NCBI GenBank assembly: GCA_016176335.1
Contig: JACOXI010000004.1
Span: 124,001-188,000 of the forward strand
Reading direction: 5' to 3'
DNA from: Candidatus Daviesbacteria bacterium
GTDB taxonomy: Bacteria > Patescibacteria > Microgenomatia > Daviesbacterales > UBA10151
DNA: 64,000 nt
In this document: piece after piece, positions 32,288-40,513 of the stretch
Layout: each line of letters starts with the position of its first letter
Position numbering within the stretch: position 1 is the first letter of the stretch
The notes under the pieces: generated by a model
Told to the model about the DNA's origin: nothing
Database searches by the model: none
Seen by the model: the letters and a program-made list of their open reading frames with translations, nothing else
Translations under genes and position numbers: made by a program

Positions 32288-32788
32288 TTGATTGAACCGG
32301 AATCAAAAACTAAAGTGGATATTTTTGACTATACTCAATCTCCAAAAGAACTGGTAGGAGTTCCTTTTCATGGGTATGTAGTGAATATACAAAGTATTGA
32401 AGACCAGCTTGTAAAAACAGTTCTTGATACCTCAAAAGTTGTAGACAGGATTGTGGTAGATCCCAAACAGTTCCAGGATGCCAGATTGATGATGCAGGCA
32501 GCTGATATGAAGAAGGCTGAAGAAAACTGGAAAAGCAGAAAGTTTAAAAAATATCCCAGATCATTAGTGAAAGCTTTGGAGAAAGCCTGGGATATTGTCA
32601 GGAAAAATCCTGATTTGAGTAAGGAAAAGCCACATAGAAAATCAAAACCCTACATCTGCCCAGATTGCTCGCCTCGCTCTCGCCTCGATTCAGCGAAGCG
32701 GTTCGCAGGCGAAGCGGGTGTAAGTACATTACGCTTTCCCATTACATCCATGCAGCAGATATACAAAACTTTAGGCTACATAGAGTAG
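32288..32788 (+). CDS. Hypothetical protein with CPDC motif, possibly 5'-truncated
   Basis: 166 residues from a TTG without Shine-Dalgarno. The frame stays open and protein-like for 18 more codons upstream (IPPQKGNSFYIVL), so the true start is unclear or lost. Helical core; YICPDC near residue 125 may bind metal. About 17 residues after it (SPRSRLDSAKRFAGEAG) are translated from a palindromic repeat inserted in frame. Confidence 0.5.
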   Translation: MIEPESKTKVDIFDYTQSPKELVGVPFHGYVVNIQSIEDQLVKTVLDTSKVVDRIVVDPKQFQDARLMMQAADMKKAEENWKSRKFKKYPRSLVKALEKAWDIVRKNPDLSKEKPHRKSKPYICPDCSPRSRLDSAKRFAGEAGVSTLRFPITSMQQIYKTLGYIE

Positions 32789-32798
32789 TGAGGTAATT

Positions 32799-33230
32799 TT
32801 ATTGAAGATGTTGGGCCAGACGCCGTTTCAGGTTGATAACGCGCTCGCCAACTATCACATCCTGTTTGGTATGAGCTGAAAATCGCAGTTTAGCTATTTC
32901 ACTAAAACTTACCCATGAAAAAGCGCTTTCTTTTCGGGGGATAAATTTTTGAGGGCTTTTTACTTCGGCATAAAACACGTAATTAATTTTGTCCTGTGTG
33001 TCGTGAAAGTAATCATAGACAGGATAAATATGCTTCATTTTAAGGTTAACCTTCAGTAGCTTATGCACTATTCGCTGAAACGTATCCTCCGCGTCTTCCC
33101 CTTCTTTACTTTCCCCTCCCAACATAGACCATAAAGGCACTGTATTATCTTTTTGTTTGGATTGAAGCAAGAGAATTTGGTGAGTTTTTAGGCTGTAAAG
33201 GAATCCGCTTGCATAAAACGATTTATGCAT
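32799..33230 (-). CDS. Nudix-fold protein with degenerate Nudix box
   Basis: 143 residues. LWSMLGGESKEGEDAEDTFQ is the start of a Nudix box, but the REUxEE core reads QRIVHKLL, so the metal-binding Glu pair is lost and hydrolase activity is doubtful. TAAAAT ends 6 nt before the ATG, so the mRNA is probably leaderless. Confidence 0.65.
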   Translation of the reverse strand: MHKSFYASGFLYSLKTHQILLLQSKQKDNTVPLWSMLGGESKEGEDAEDTFQRIVHKLLKVNLKMKHIYPVYDYFHDTQDKINYVFYAEVKSPQKFIPRKESAFSWVSFSEIAKLRFSAHTKQDVIVGERVINLKRRLAQHLQ

Positions 33231-33253
33231 GGGTGCATTTTAACACATAGGGC

Positions 33254-34132
33254 TTACAAATTAAAGTATTTATATACAGCCTCGGAGATTTTGGCAATTG
33301 TATCGCTGGCAAAAGTGACATCCCCAGTTTCCGATAAAATGACAATTACAAAATCCCCATTTGGAGAATGAGCAAGCTCCTGCTTGCAGCAGTAAACTAT
33401 GCCCGCGTCATTTCGGATATTGGGAAGCTCCCCAGTTTTGTGAGCAACTAAGGTGCCTTCAGGCAAGTATTTAGGGATCCGGTCATTCCTTTGCTGGGCC
33501 AGCAATAATTCAAGCATTTTTTGGGAGTATTCAGTATCTATGATTTCGCCCCTGTATATACCTTCAAACAACTTCCCCAAATCCGAGGCGGTAGTTTTAA
33601 ATTCAGTATCAATGCTTGATTCATCCAAGCTGTATTTTTCTAAAAATTTTCGTATTTCCCCTTTTCCAACTTTCTCGATCAGGGCAAAAGCGGCATAATT
33701 GTGTGAGATGACTATCATCTGCTCGAGCGCGCTTTTGATAGTAAAATTTACCACCCCTGTCTCTAAATCAGCATCCTCCTCCTTAGATTCGAATTTTTCA
33801 TTCAGTGCGGCTACATCTGCTGTAATCGAGTCGTCCTCGCTTATTTGCCCTTCCTTAATTTTTGTCAGGACAGTACCCAAAACCCAAATCTTGTACAGAC
33901 TGGCGGGTTGAAATTTGTCATGCTCGTTTCTAACATATGTTTCTTTGCTCTTGAAGTTTTTTATATAAATTCCATACCTGCCTTCGGAGTCTTTCAAAAC
34001 ATTTTCAACCACACTTTTCAAATCATCATCTTTCAAACGGAATGAAAAGTTATATGACACAGGTTTGCCAAGTTGAGAATAAGTTATTAATCCTCCCATC
34101 AAAAGAATTAAAAGTAAGGCCACTTTCTTCAT
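33254..34132 (-). CDS. Serine hydrolase of the class A beta-lactamase/PBP fold
   Basis: 292 residues with an N-terminal signal anchor. S78-L-Y-K81 (SxxK), S143-H-N145 (SxN) and HKTG are all present and in order. Exported; could be a D,D-carboxypeptidase-like or beta-lactamase-like enzyme. Follows two exported-protein genes on the same strand with short gaps, so co-transcription is likely. Confidence 0.85.
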   Translation of the reverse strand: MKKVALLLILLMGGLITYSQLGKPVSYNFSFRLKDDDLKSVVENVLKDSEGRYGIYIKNFKSKETYVRNEHDKFQPASLYKIWVLGTVLTKIKEGQISEDDSITADVAALNEKFESKEEDADLETGVVNFTIKSALEQMIVISHNYAAFALIEKVGKGEIRKFLEKYSLDESSIDTEFKTTASDLGKLFEGIYRGEIIDTEYSQKMLELLLAQQRNDRIPKYLPEGTLVAHKTGELPNIRNDAGIVYCCKQELAHSPNGDFVIVILSETGDVTFASDTIAKISEAVYKYFNL

Positions 34133-34144
34133 TGAAAGGATATC

Positions 34145-34528
34145 TTAGAGGTTTTGCAGATCTGCTTCAACTGTGGCGAATTCTGTTTCCAGATCCAAAA
34201 CATTAACCTTATTTAATTCCGTATCCAATACGTCTTGGGTTTGAGGCGAAGATGGAGTCTGAATCTGACTTGGCTTTACCCCTCTATTATTTACATAAAA
34301 GTATGCTCCTCCTATCAAAACAACTGCTATTACCAAACCTGCAACCATTATAAGAATCATCTTCTTTGAGGATTTGGGAGGCTCTCCACCAACAGGGGTA
34401 GAGGGTTGTTGAGATTGGGGTGAGTTCATACTCGGCACCTGAGGCGCTGATGGTGCAGGTTGAGGCACTGGACTTGGGTTTATCGAATTTAGGTCGTTAG
34501 ACCGCAAGCTTTGCTTATTATTGTCCAT
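34145..34528 (-). CDS. Hypothetical single-pass membrane protein, Pro/Ser-rich
   Basis: 127 residues from ATG 34528, preceded by AAGGAG at 9 nt. A Pro/Gln/Ser-rich cytoplasmic part, one transmembrane helix (MILIMVAGLVIAVVLIGGAY), then a short acidic tail. The N-terminus contains NKQSLRS, encoded by a small palindromic repeat also seen before pheS. Overlaps the upstream gene by 11 nt. Confidence 0.6.
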   Translation of the reverse strand: MDNNKQSLRSNDLNSINPSPVPQPAPSAPQVPSMNSPQSQQPSTPVGGEPPKSSKKMILIMVAGLVIAVVLIGGAYFYVNNRGVKPSQIQTPSSPQTQDVLDTELNKVNVLDLETEFATVEADLQNL

Positions 34529-35198
34529 TTGATACATCTCCTTCATTGGATTTAGCAACTCTTATGGCATTGGCAACTTTTTGCTTGGCATCAATGACCA
34601 GTTTTCTTAATTGTCCCAGGTCGGTGCGTAACTTCTCTTTTACTCCTTGCATATCTTTTCGTACGGTAGCTTCTGATGTGGCCTCTAGCACATAATCTTT
34701 ATCTGCTTGGAGCGCAACTGCTTCGTTGGCAGAGGATATGGCACCCCTTGCGTCGGCTATAGCGCTTCTTACTGCTGCCGGATCCTTAATATCTTTTGTG
34801 CCTGCGTTAACCCTTGCTTCCAATTTATCCAGAATACCTGACATGACTCCTAAATGTATATTCATGGCCCCAGTTACTTTTTCATTGATATTGGCCAAAT
34901 TGACATTTACTCTTTCTGCAATTTGAGCCTTTTTCTGATCTTTGAAATTTTGTAGCCTTGCTTTCAAAGCTGCTTCTTTTGTGGCAATACGCTCTTTTAA
35001 AGCTGTTAATCTTTCCTGAACGTTCGCTTTCCTTGTTTCTACTCTAGTTTCTTTTCTATCTCGAAGATTAGTTTTCCCGGTGGTTCCGGAGGTAGTTGCA
35101 TCTTGCGCTAAAACAGCAGTTGCGGATAAAAAAATAAATAATAAGGTTAGGAAAATCGTTGTTAATTTGGAAAGTAGACCATTGGCAGTTGCAGTCAT
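34518..35198 (-). CDS. Secreted coiled-coil protein
   Basis: 226 residues from ATG 35198 (a TTG at 35207 is in frame). A signal peptide (LTTIFLTLLFIFLSATAVLA) is followed by long K/E/R/A heptads, i.e. a periplasmic or surface coiled coil. TTGACA-17-TTACAT ends 8 nt before the ATG. First gene of a probable three-gene unit with 34145 and 33254. Confidence 0.65.
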   Translation of the reverse strand: MTATANGLLSKLTTIFLTLLFIFLSATAVLAQDATTSGTTGKTNLRDRKETRVETRKANVQERLTALKERIATKEAALKARLQNFKDQKKAQIAERVNVNLANINEKVTGAMNIHLGVMSGILDKLEARVNAGTKDIKDPAAVRSAIADARGAISSANEAVALQADKDYVLEATSEATVRKDMQGVKEKLRTDLGQLRKLVIDAKQKVANAIRVAKSNEGDVSNGQ

Positions 35199-35252
35199 TA
35201 CCTTCAATGTAACAGAAAAAATTAAGTTTTGTCAACCCCAATTTTGAGCTCC

Positions 35253-35281
35253 TTGACAAAAAAGCCTCATAGTATTAATAT
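35253..35281 (+). promoter_or_regulatory. Sigma70 promoter
   Basis: TTGACA, 17 bp, TAATAT; 9 nt before ATG 35291. Confidence 0.8.
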
Positions 35282-35290
35282 CACCTATTA

Positions 35291-35551
35291 ATGAGTGTCG
35301 AAGCGCCTGAAGTACCTGAAGCACCTATTAGAATGTTACGTTACCCCCATTTTATGAGAAATAGATATGGTGACGAATCAACCACCACAGTACGTGGTCG
35401 TCATCGATTAAGAAGAGAACGAAATACACGTTCAAGGGGAATAGGATCAACTACCGGAAGATCTAGACCAATAATACCTCACGTTCGCGTGTTTAGAGCT
35501 AATGATTTTGAATTCCCATTTGACGGTGGGAACGTAGATTCTGATAATTAG
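35291..35551 (+). CDS. Small basic hypothetical protein
   Basis: 86 residues, very Arg-rich centre (RGRHRLRRERNTRSRG) and acidic ends. May bind nucleic acid. The strong promoter supports its being a real gene. Confidence 0.5.
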   Translation: MSVEAPEVPEAPIRMLRYPHFMRNRYGDESTTTVRGRHRLRRERNTRSRGIGSTTGRSRPIIPHVRVFRANDFEFPFDGGNVDSDN

Positions 35552-35599
35552 TATCCTCTTTGATAAATTAAGCTTCAATTGATAGAATATAATCTATTA

Positions 35600-35672
35600 G
35601 CGCCCGTAGCTCAGTGGATAGAGCAGGACGGTTCTAACGTCAAGGTCGGGGGTTCGAATCCCTCCGGGCGCG
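35600..35672 (+). tRNA. tRNA-Arg (TCT)
   Basis: Acceptor GCGCCCG/CGGGCGC, anticodon loop GTTCTAA, T-loop TTCGAAT, discriminator G. No encoded CCA. TATAAT (35588-35593) ends 6 nt before the first base. Confidence 0.92.
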
Positions 35673-35673
35673 C

Positions 35674-35905
35674 TAGTTTGAAATTTTCCAATGAATTGGG
35701 AAATTCTCAAACTATCTGCCAATGAGGGTTCAACTGCGCCGCTTCGCAAGAAGCTAGCTGTTCGTTCCCGCCTTTGGCGGGACGTTTTATCCCTCCGGGC
35801 GCGCAGCGTAATAAATTGCTTCCGCAATTTAAACGCTGCTGAGACGTAAAAATCTCTGATTTTGTACGTCTCGCCATTTGGGAAATTGCGAAGTCGTTTT
35901 TGTTA
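35674..35905 (+). other. Hairpin-dense gap after tRNA-Arg
   Basis: No gene. Four successive inverted repeats: TAGTTTGA...TCAAACTA (35674-35714), CCCGCC-ttt-GGCGGG (within 35765-35788), AGCGT...ACGCT with inner AAATTGC/GCAATTT (about 35805-35836), and GAGACGTA...TACGTCTC (about 35840-35871). The first may terminate the tRNA; the second is the insert in the duplicated tRNA 3' end. Confidence 0.6.
35760..35804 (+). repeat. Duplicated tRNA-Arg(TCT) 3' end interrupted by a palindrome
   Basis: GTTCG + 24-nt insert (CCCGCC-ttt-GGCGGG-ACG) + a 16-nt exact copy of tRNA positions 35658-35673. Confidence 0.8.
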
Positions 35906-35950
35906 TGATAAATTCAACCTAATAAGATTAAAGAAAGTAGGATGAAAATT

Positions 35951-36193
35951 ATGAGTGAGAGAGTGAGTGTCTTTGTCCTTGATGCAAAATTCTCGATAGA
36001 TACGGCAAAACCATGCCCCTATGGCAAAGGAACAATCGAGGATAATAATTGTGGTGAAAGACGGGAAGGATCAATGTATCCATTTTGCTACATGGAAGGA
36101 AATCGATGTCCACAAGTCGTAATTGAACTATACATGAGACCGGCAAGCGAAGTATTACGTGCAATGGAACAAAACCACGCGCGCGAGAAATAA
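35951..36193 (+). CDS. Small cysteine-containing hypothetical protein
   Basis: 80 residues from ATG 35951 (AGGA 8 nt upstream; ATG 35942 is the alternative). Four Cys in KPCPYGKG, DNNCGE, PFCYMEG and NRCPQ suggest a zinc-binding or disulphide fold. Not recognised. Confidence 0.55.
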   Translation: MSERVSVFVLDAKFSIDTAKPCPYGKGTIEDNNCGERREGSMYPFCYMEGNRCPQVVIELYMRPASEVLRAMEQNHAREK

Positions 36194-36273
36194 CGGAAGG
36201 ACGGTTTTTTCCAAGAATGTATGTTAAGAGATACAGAAGGGGGAAGGGTTTTTACGAAAAAGTGCGCTAACAA

Positions 36274-37671
36274 TTATTGATAGGTTATCTCTTTTTTTCT
36301 TTCTCCAATATCCACCGGATAATTTCCGCTAAAACAAGATGTGCAAAGTAAATTCTCCGGTAAACCCACAGCTTTTATTAAGCCCTGATAAGACAAATAA
36401 TGCAAAGAGTCTACCCCCAATTCTTTTGTAATTTGTTTAATACTTTTAGTAGCTGCAATTAACTCTTTTTGATCAGGTGTATCAATACCATAAAAATCAG
36501 GGAATTTAACAGGAGGTGATGAAATCAGTAAATGAACCTCCTTTGCTCCTGCGCCTCTGATCATTTTAATAATCTGTTTTGAGGTATTACCGCGTACTAT
36601 TGAATCATCAACCACCACTACTTTTTTACCGGCAATAATATGCTTCATGGGGTTGAGTTTTTGTTGAATAATTTTGTGCCTGATATGCCGTTCAGGAGAA
36701 ATAAAAGTGCGGTGAATGTAGCGGTTTTTAATCAGCCCCAGGTAAAAGGGAATTCCCGATGCATTTGAATAGCCAATTGCAGCAGGAATGGCAGAGTCAG
36801 GTACAGGTATGACAACATCTGCTTTGATTGTATATTCCTTTGCCAGCTGCTTTCCCAAATTTTGTCTCACCCAATCAACGCTTTTTCCCAAAAGAACACT
36901 ATCCGGTCTGGCCAGATATACAAATTCGAATACATCCAGCTTTTGGTTGCCTTTTTCAATCTGAATACTTTTTAAACCTTTCTCACCTATGACAATCATC
37001 TCCCCAGGTCTTACTTCCCTGATAAAAGTTGCACCGATAATATCCAGCGCACAAGTTTCTGATGCAACAATAAACCCCCCGTTTAATTTTCCAATACACA
37101 AAGGCCTGATTCCAAAAGAATCTCTTAATGCCACAATCTTTTTCTCGTCCATGACCAGTAAGCAAAATACACCGGTAAGAAGCGGATACGATTTTTTAAT
37201 TGCCTCTTCCAGCAAAAAACCGTTCCTCATATAAAAAGCAATGGCGCGCGTGATCATCTCCGAATCATTTAATCCTTTTATAGAAATCTTTTTTCCTGTT
37301 AGGAATTGTTCTAATTTTTTAGTGGACGGAAGATTGCCGTTGTGAGCTAAAGCAATAAATTTGCTGCCACTAATTTTTTCCAAAATTGGTTGAGCGTGAG
37401 ATGCTATTGAATCGCCTGAAGTGGAATAACGGTTATGGCCAATTGCCAAAAATCCAACTAATTTCTCCAAGTCCTCTTCTCCAAAAACGTGGGAGACTAA
37501 ACCCATTCCTTTGTGTAAATAAATTTTTTTACCGTCTGAAGATGCAATGCCTGAAGATTCTTGGCCTCGATGTTGCAGAGCCCAAAGGCCGGGGTGCACT
37601 AAACGTGCCGCCTCAAAATCCCGCCCCATTACTCCGAATATCCCACACCTTTCTCCTATTCGGTTTCCCAT
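36274..37671 (-). CDS. purF: Amidophosphoribosyltransferase
   Basis: 465 residues. Short propeptide MGNRIGER, then Cys9 of CGIFGVMG as glutaminase nucleophile. The PRTase domain has VVVVDDSIVRGNTSKQI, the PRPP-binding loop. C-terminal LLCTSCFSG retains a C-x2-C as in Fe-S-containing PurF. First step of purine synthesis. Promoter TTGACT-17-TATATT (37677-37705) ends 5 nt before the ATG. No other pur gene is in the window. Confidence 0.95.
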   Translation of the reverse strand: MGNRIGERCGIFGVMGRDFEAARLVHPGLWALQHRGQESSGIASSDGKKIYLHKGMGLVSHVFGEEDLEKLVGFLAIGHNRYSTSGDSIASHAQPILEKISGSKFIALAHNGNLPSTKKLEQFLTGKKISIKGLNDSEMITRAIAFYMRNGFLLEEAIKKSYPLLTGVFCLLVMDEKKIVALRDSFGIRPLCIGKLNGGFIVASETCALDIIGATFIREVRPGEMIVIGEKGLKSIQIEKGNQKLDVFEFVYLARPDSVLLGKSVDWVRQNLGKQLAKEYTIKADVVIPVPDSAIPAAIGYSNASGIPFYLGLIKNRYIHRTFISPERHIRHKIIQQKLNPMKHIIAGKKVVVVDDSIVRGNTSKQIIKMIRGAGAKEVHLLISSPPVKFPDFYGIDTPDQKELIAATKSIKQITKELGVDSLHYLSYQGLIKAVGLPENLLCTSCFSGNYPVDIGERKKEITYQ

Positions 37672-37676
37672 AACCT

Positions 37677-37718
37677 AATATAACTATTTGAGCATGTAAA
37701 GTCAAGTAGTGGCATAAT
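37677..37718. promoter_or_regulatory. Divergent purF / SGNH-hydrolase promoters
   Basis: Minus strand: TTGACT (37700-37705), 17 bp, TATATT (37677-37682), 5 nt to the purF ATG. Plus strand: extended -10 TGGCATAAT (37713-37718), 6 nt to ATG 37725. Both products are predicted leaderless. Confidence 0.75.
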
Positions 37719-37724
37719 AGGTTT

Positions 37725-38528
37725 ATGGGTATTTTAACTGTCTTGCCATGCTGTTTTATTTTTTTATCATTTATCAATTTTAATCCCCTGCTTTCCTTGG
37801 AAAGAACTTTTGCCCAACCTATTTACCAGCTTAAGAAAATATTTAACCCCCAAATAATTAAACCTAAAAATAGCTACACCATAGTTTTGGTAGGTGATTC
37901 CATGACCGATTACCTGGGTTCTGCCGACTATTTGAAAGAAAACCTCAAAACTTATTATCCCCAAAAGCAAATAAACATAAAAAACTTTTCTGTCGGATCA
38001 ACCAACATCCTGACCCTGCCGGATCGTTTACAAAACCTGACCAATTATAATGGCAAAATTTCCCAAGCTATTCTAAACACGGACTTTGATTTGATACTGA
38101 TCGAATCTTTTGGTCATAATCCCCTGTCTGAATTTTCCCAAAATGACGGACTTAAAAAGCATAATGAGGTTTTAGATCAGGCTCTGGTAATGATAAGGCA
38201 AAGGCAACCACAAGCCCGGGTCATCTTTTTGGCCACCATTGCTCCGCATCTGGACAGGTATGCTGAAGGGGTTGCCAACCTCACAACGGAAGTAAGAAGG
38301 GAGTGGGCAAAACAAAGAGCAGCCTATATCAAAAATCATATCGAATATGCCAAAAGGCATAAATTGCCTTTAATTAACATTTATGAAAAATCTTTGGATG
38401 GCGGGGGAGGAGGAAATATAGATTATATTAATACAGGAGATTTCATACACCCTTCCCCCACAGGCATTAAATTTATCAGCAGGGAGATTGCAGATTTTAT
38501 ATTTAAGAAGCGGATATTGCCCTTGTAG
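37725..38528 (+). CDS. Exported SGNH/GDSL hydrolase
   Basis: 267 residues with an N-terminal membrane segment. VLVGDSMTDYLGS supplies the Ser block, ESFGHNP the Asn block, and DFIHPSPTG the Asp-His pair near the C-terminus. Members deacylate or deacetylate lipids and glycans at the cell surface. Its last 26 nt overlap the convergent SDR gene. Confidence 0.82.
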   Translation: MGILTVLPCCFIFLSFINFNPLLSLERTFAQPIYQLKKIFNPQIIKPKNSYTIVLVGDSMTDYLGSADYLKENLKTYYPQKQINIKNFSVGSTNILTLPDRLQNLTNYNGKISQAILNTDFDLILIESFGHNPLSEFSQNDGLKKHNEVLDQALVMIRQRQPQARVIFLATIAPHLDRYAEGVANLTTEVRREWAKQRAAYIKNHIEYAKRHKLPLINIYEKSLDGGGGGNIDYINTGDFIHPSPTGIKFISREIADFIFKKRILPL

Positions 38529-39480
38529 ATTTTAAATAATTAATTAACTTTTTAAGCCCTTCTTCAAGCTCAACCTTAGGTTCCCAGCCCAAATTTTGTT
38601 TGGCTTTGGTGATATCAGGACATCTTCTTTGCGGATCATCTTGCGGCAAATCTTGAGTAAATTCCACGTCCGATGTGGAACCGACCAATTCTTTAACCTT
38701 TCGGGCCAGCTCTAAAATAGTAAATTCATTTGGATTTCCCAAATTATACACTTCCCCTTTTTCTCCCTTCTCCATGGCCAGTATTATTCCATCTATCATA
38801 TCCGAGATATAACAAAAGGATCTAGTTTGCTTCCCGTCACCAAAAATTGGTAAGGGTTTATTTTGTAATGCAGCCATCACAAACTCAATCACTACCCTGC
38901 CGTCTCGGCCCATTCTGGGGCCATATGTATTAAAAATTCGGATAATTCTGCCATCCAATTCTTTAGACCTCACAAAAGCTGAAGTTATAGTTTCTCCAAA
39001 TCTTTTGGATTCATCATAAACAGATCTGGGCCCGGTGGTTGAAACATTACCTCGGTATTCTTCTTTCTGGGGGTGTTCCTCCGGATCACCATACACTTCC
39101 GAGGTTGAGGCAAACAAAAATTTTGCACCGAGTTTAACTGCTATTTCGCAAAGCTTCCAGGTACCTAAAGTATTAACCCGCATAGTCTCAAAAGGGTGAG
39201 ATATATAACTCTTGGAGTTATTCTCATTAGGGGATGCGGGAGAGGCCAGCTGATAAATACAATTGACATTTGACAATTCAGATTTGACATTTTCTGGAAA
39301 CGCCTTAGATACATCATGATCTATAAATTGGAAATTTGGGTTATTTTTTAAATGTTTGACATTATCCAGGTTGCCTGTTAGCAAATTATCTACACATACA
39401 ATTTGGTTGCCTTGCTCGATTAACTTATCGCAAAGATGTGATCCCAAAAACCCTGCCCCACCAGCTACAATAATTTTCAT
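38503..39480 (-). CDS. UDP-glucuronate decarboxylase-type NAD-dependent epimerase/dehydratase
   Basis: 325 residues from ATG 39480. GGAGFLGSHLCDKL is the NAD-binding Gly motif; YQLASPASP and YDESKRFGE (Y-x3-K) and RIFNTYGPRM match UDP-xylose synthase (UXS) most closely. Converts UDP-glucuronate to UDP-xylose if so; another UDP-sugar SDR activity is possible. The longer frame to 39666 would be read through the duplicated dinB end and is not translated as such. Confidence 0.85.
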   Translation of the reverse strand: MKIIVAGGAGFLGSHLCDKLIEQGNQIVCVDNLLTGNLDNVKHLKNNPNFQFIDHDVSKAFPENVKSELSNVNCIYQLASPASPNENNSKSYISHPFETMRVNTLGTWKLCEIAVKLGAKFLFASTSEVYGDPEEHPQKEEYRGNVSTTGPRSVYDESKRFGETITSAFVRSKELDGRIIRIFNTYGPRMGRDGRVVIEFVMAALQNKPLPIFGDGKQTRSFCYISDMIDGIILAMEKGEKGEVYNLGNPNEFTILELARKVKELVGSTSDVEFTQDLPQDDPQRRCPDITKAKQNLGWEPKVELEEGLKKLINYLKSTRAISAS

Positions 39481-39490
39481 TAAGATACTA

Positions 39491-39535
39491 TTATATCTTA
39501 AATCTTCTATCAGATAAATATGGATTGGGTTTACG
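39491..39535. repeat. Direct repeat, displaced copy of the dinB 3' end
   Basis: 45 bp, 43 identical to 40469-40513 (last 14 codons and stop of dinB). The two differences are synonymous (GAT/GAC, AAG/AAA). With the second copy it brackets pstB. Confidence 0.85.
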
Positions 39536-39584
39536 TTTGCATGTTGACAAATAATGTAACAATACTTTAATACTAAGACAACAG

Positions 39585-40460
39585 ATGCCTGCTGAACTCC
39601 CACCGGAAACTTATAGAAGATTATCTCAAGCCGATTTTCAACATATCCAGGACGACGATACAACACCTTCTATACAACCTCTGCCAACAAGTGAAACTCC
39701 TGTCTTTGATGTTCGCACACTAAGTGTGTGGTATGGAGACCGTTTTGCATTAGACATCTCTGATGGGTTTCAAATTCCCCAGGACAGTATTACGGCAATA
39801 ATGGGTCCTTCCGGTTGTGGCAAGAGTACTTTTTTGCGTTGTTTAGATCGGTTAATAGACTTGACAGGAACGGCAGTAGTTAAGGGAAAGGTAGTATTTA
39901 ATAACGAAGATATTCTGGGAGAAAAAGTTGACACCGTCCTTCTTCGCAAAAGAATTGGAATGGTTTTCCAAAAACCAAATCCATTTCCCAAGTCCATTTA
40001 TGATAATGTAGCATTCGGTGCACGAATTTGGGGATACCGAGGAAACATGGATGATTGGGTAGAATCATGTTTAAGACGGGCAGTACTATGGGATGAAGTA
40101 AAAGATACTTTAGACAAAGGCGGTCTGGCCCTTTCCGGAGGACAGCAACAACGTCTGTGCATTGCTCGCGCACTAGCAGTTAAACCAGAGGTCTTGCTTA
40201 TGGATGAACCATGCTCGGCACTTGATCCCATTGCTACTTATGGAATAGAGCAACTCATGATTCAATTAAAACAAGAACATACAGTCATACTTGTTACACA
40301 TAATGTGCAACAGGCTGCGCGTGTTTCTGATTATGTAGGTTTTTTCTTAGGAAATGGCCAAAAACCAGGTAGGTTAGTGGAATTCTCAACTAATGAAAAA
40401 ATTTTTACAAGCCCAAACCTTCAACAAACAGAGGCATATATAATGGGCAGATTTGGATAG
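39585..40460 (+). CDS. pstB: Phosphate ABC transporter ATPase, orphan
   Basis: 291 residues. Walker A GPSGCGKST, MVFQKPNPFPKSIYDNVAFG (PstB hallmark), signature LSGGQQQRLCIARAL, Walker B LLMDEPCSALDP and the H-loop. The N-terminal 40 residues are an unusual extension. No pstS, pstC or pstA is adjacent, so partners must be elsewhere or it works alone. Lies between two 45-bp direct repeats derived from dinB. Confidence 0.88.
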   Translation: MPAELPPETYRRLSQADFQHIQDDDTTPSIQPLPTSETPVFDVRTLSVWYGDRFALDISDGFQIPQDSITAIMGPSGCGKSTFLRCLDRLIDLTGTAVVKGKVVFNNEDILGEKVDTVLLRKRIGMVFQKPNPFPKSIYDNVAFGARIWGYRGNMDDWVESCLRRAVLWDEVKDTLDKGGLALSGGQQQRLCIARALAVKPEVLLMDEPCSALDPIATYGIEQLMIQLKQEHTVILVTHNVQQAARVSDYVGFFLGNGQKPGRLVEFSTNEKIFTSPNLQQTEAYIMGRFG

Positions 40461-40468
40461 GTTGCTTT

Positions 40469-40513
40469 TTATATTTTAAATCTTCTGTCAGATAAATATG
40501 GATTGGGTTTACG
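40469..40513. repeat. Direct repeat, native copy within dinB
   Basis: Encodes the C-terminal KPNPYLSDRRFKI and stop of DinB; partner of 39491-39535. Confidence 0.85.

Noticed and set aside
38503..39666. Long N-terminal extension of the UDP-sugar SDR (to 39666)
   Set aside because: It would translate the displaced dinB 3' end and the region before pstB; the Rossmann motif starts right after ATG 39480, which has its own TATAAT.
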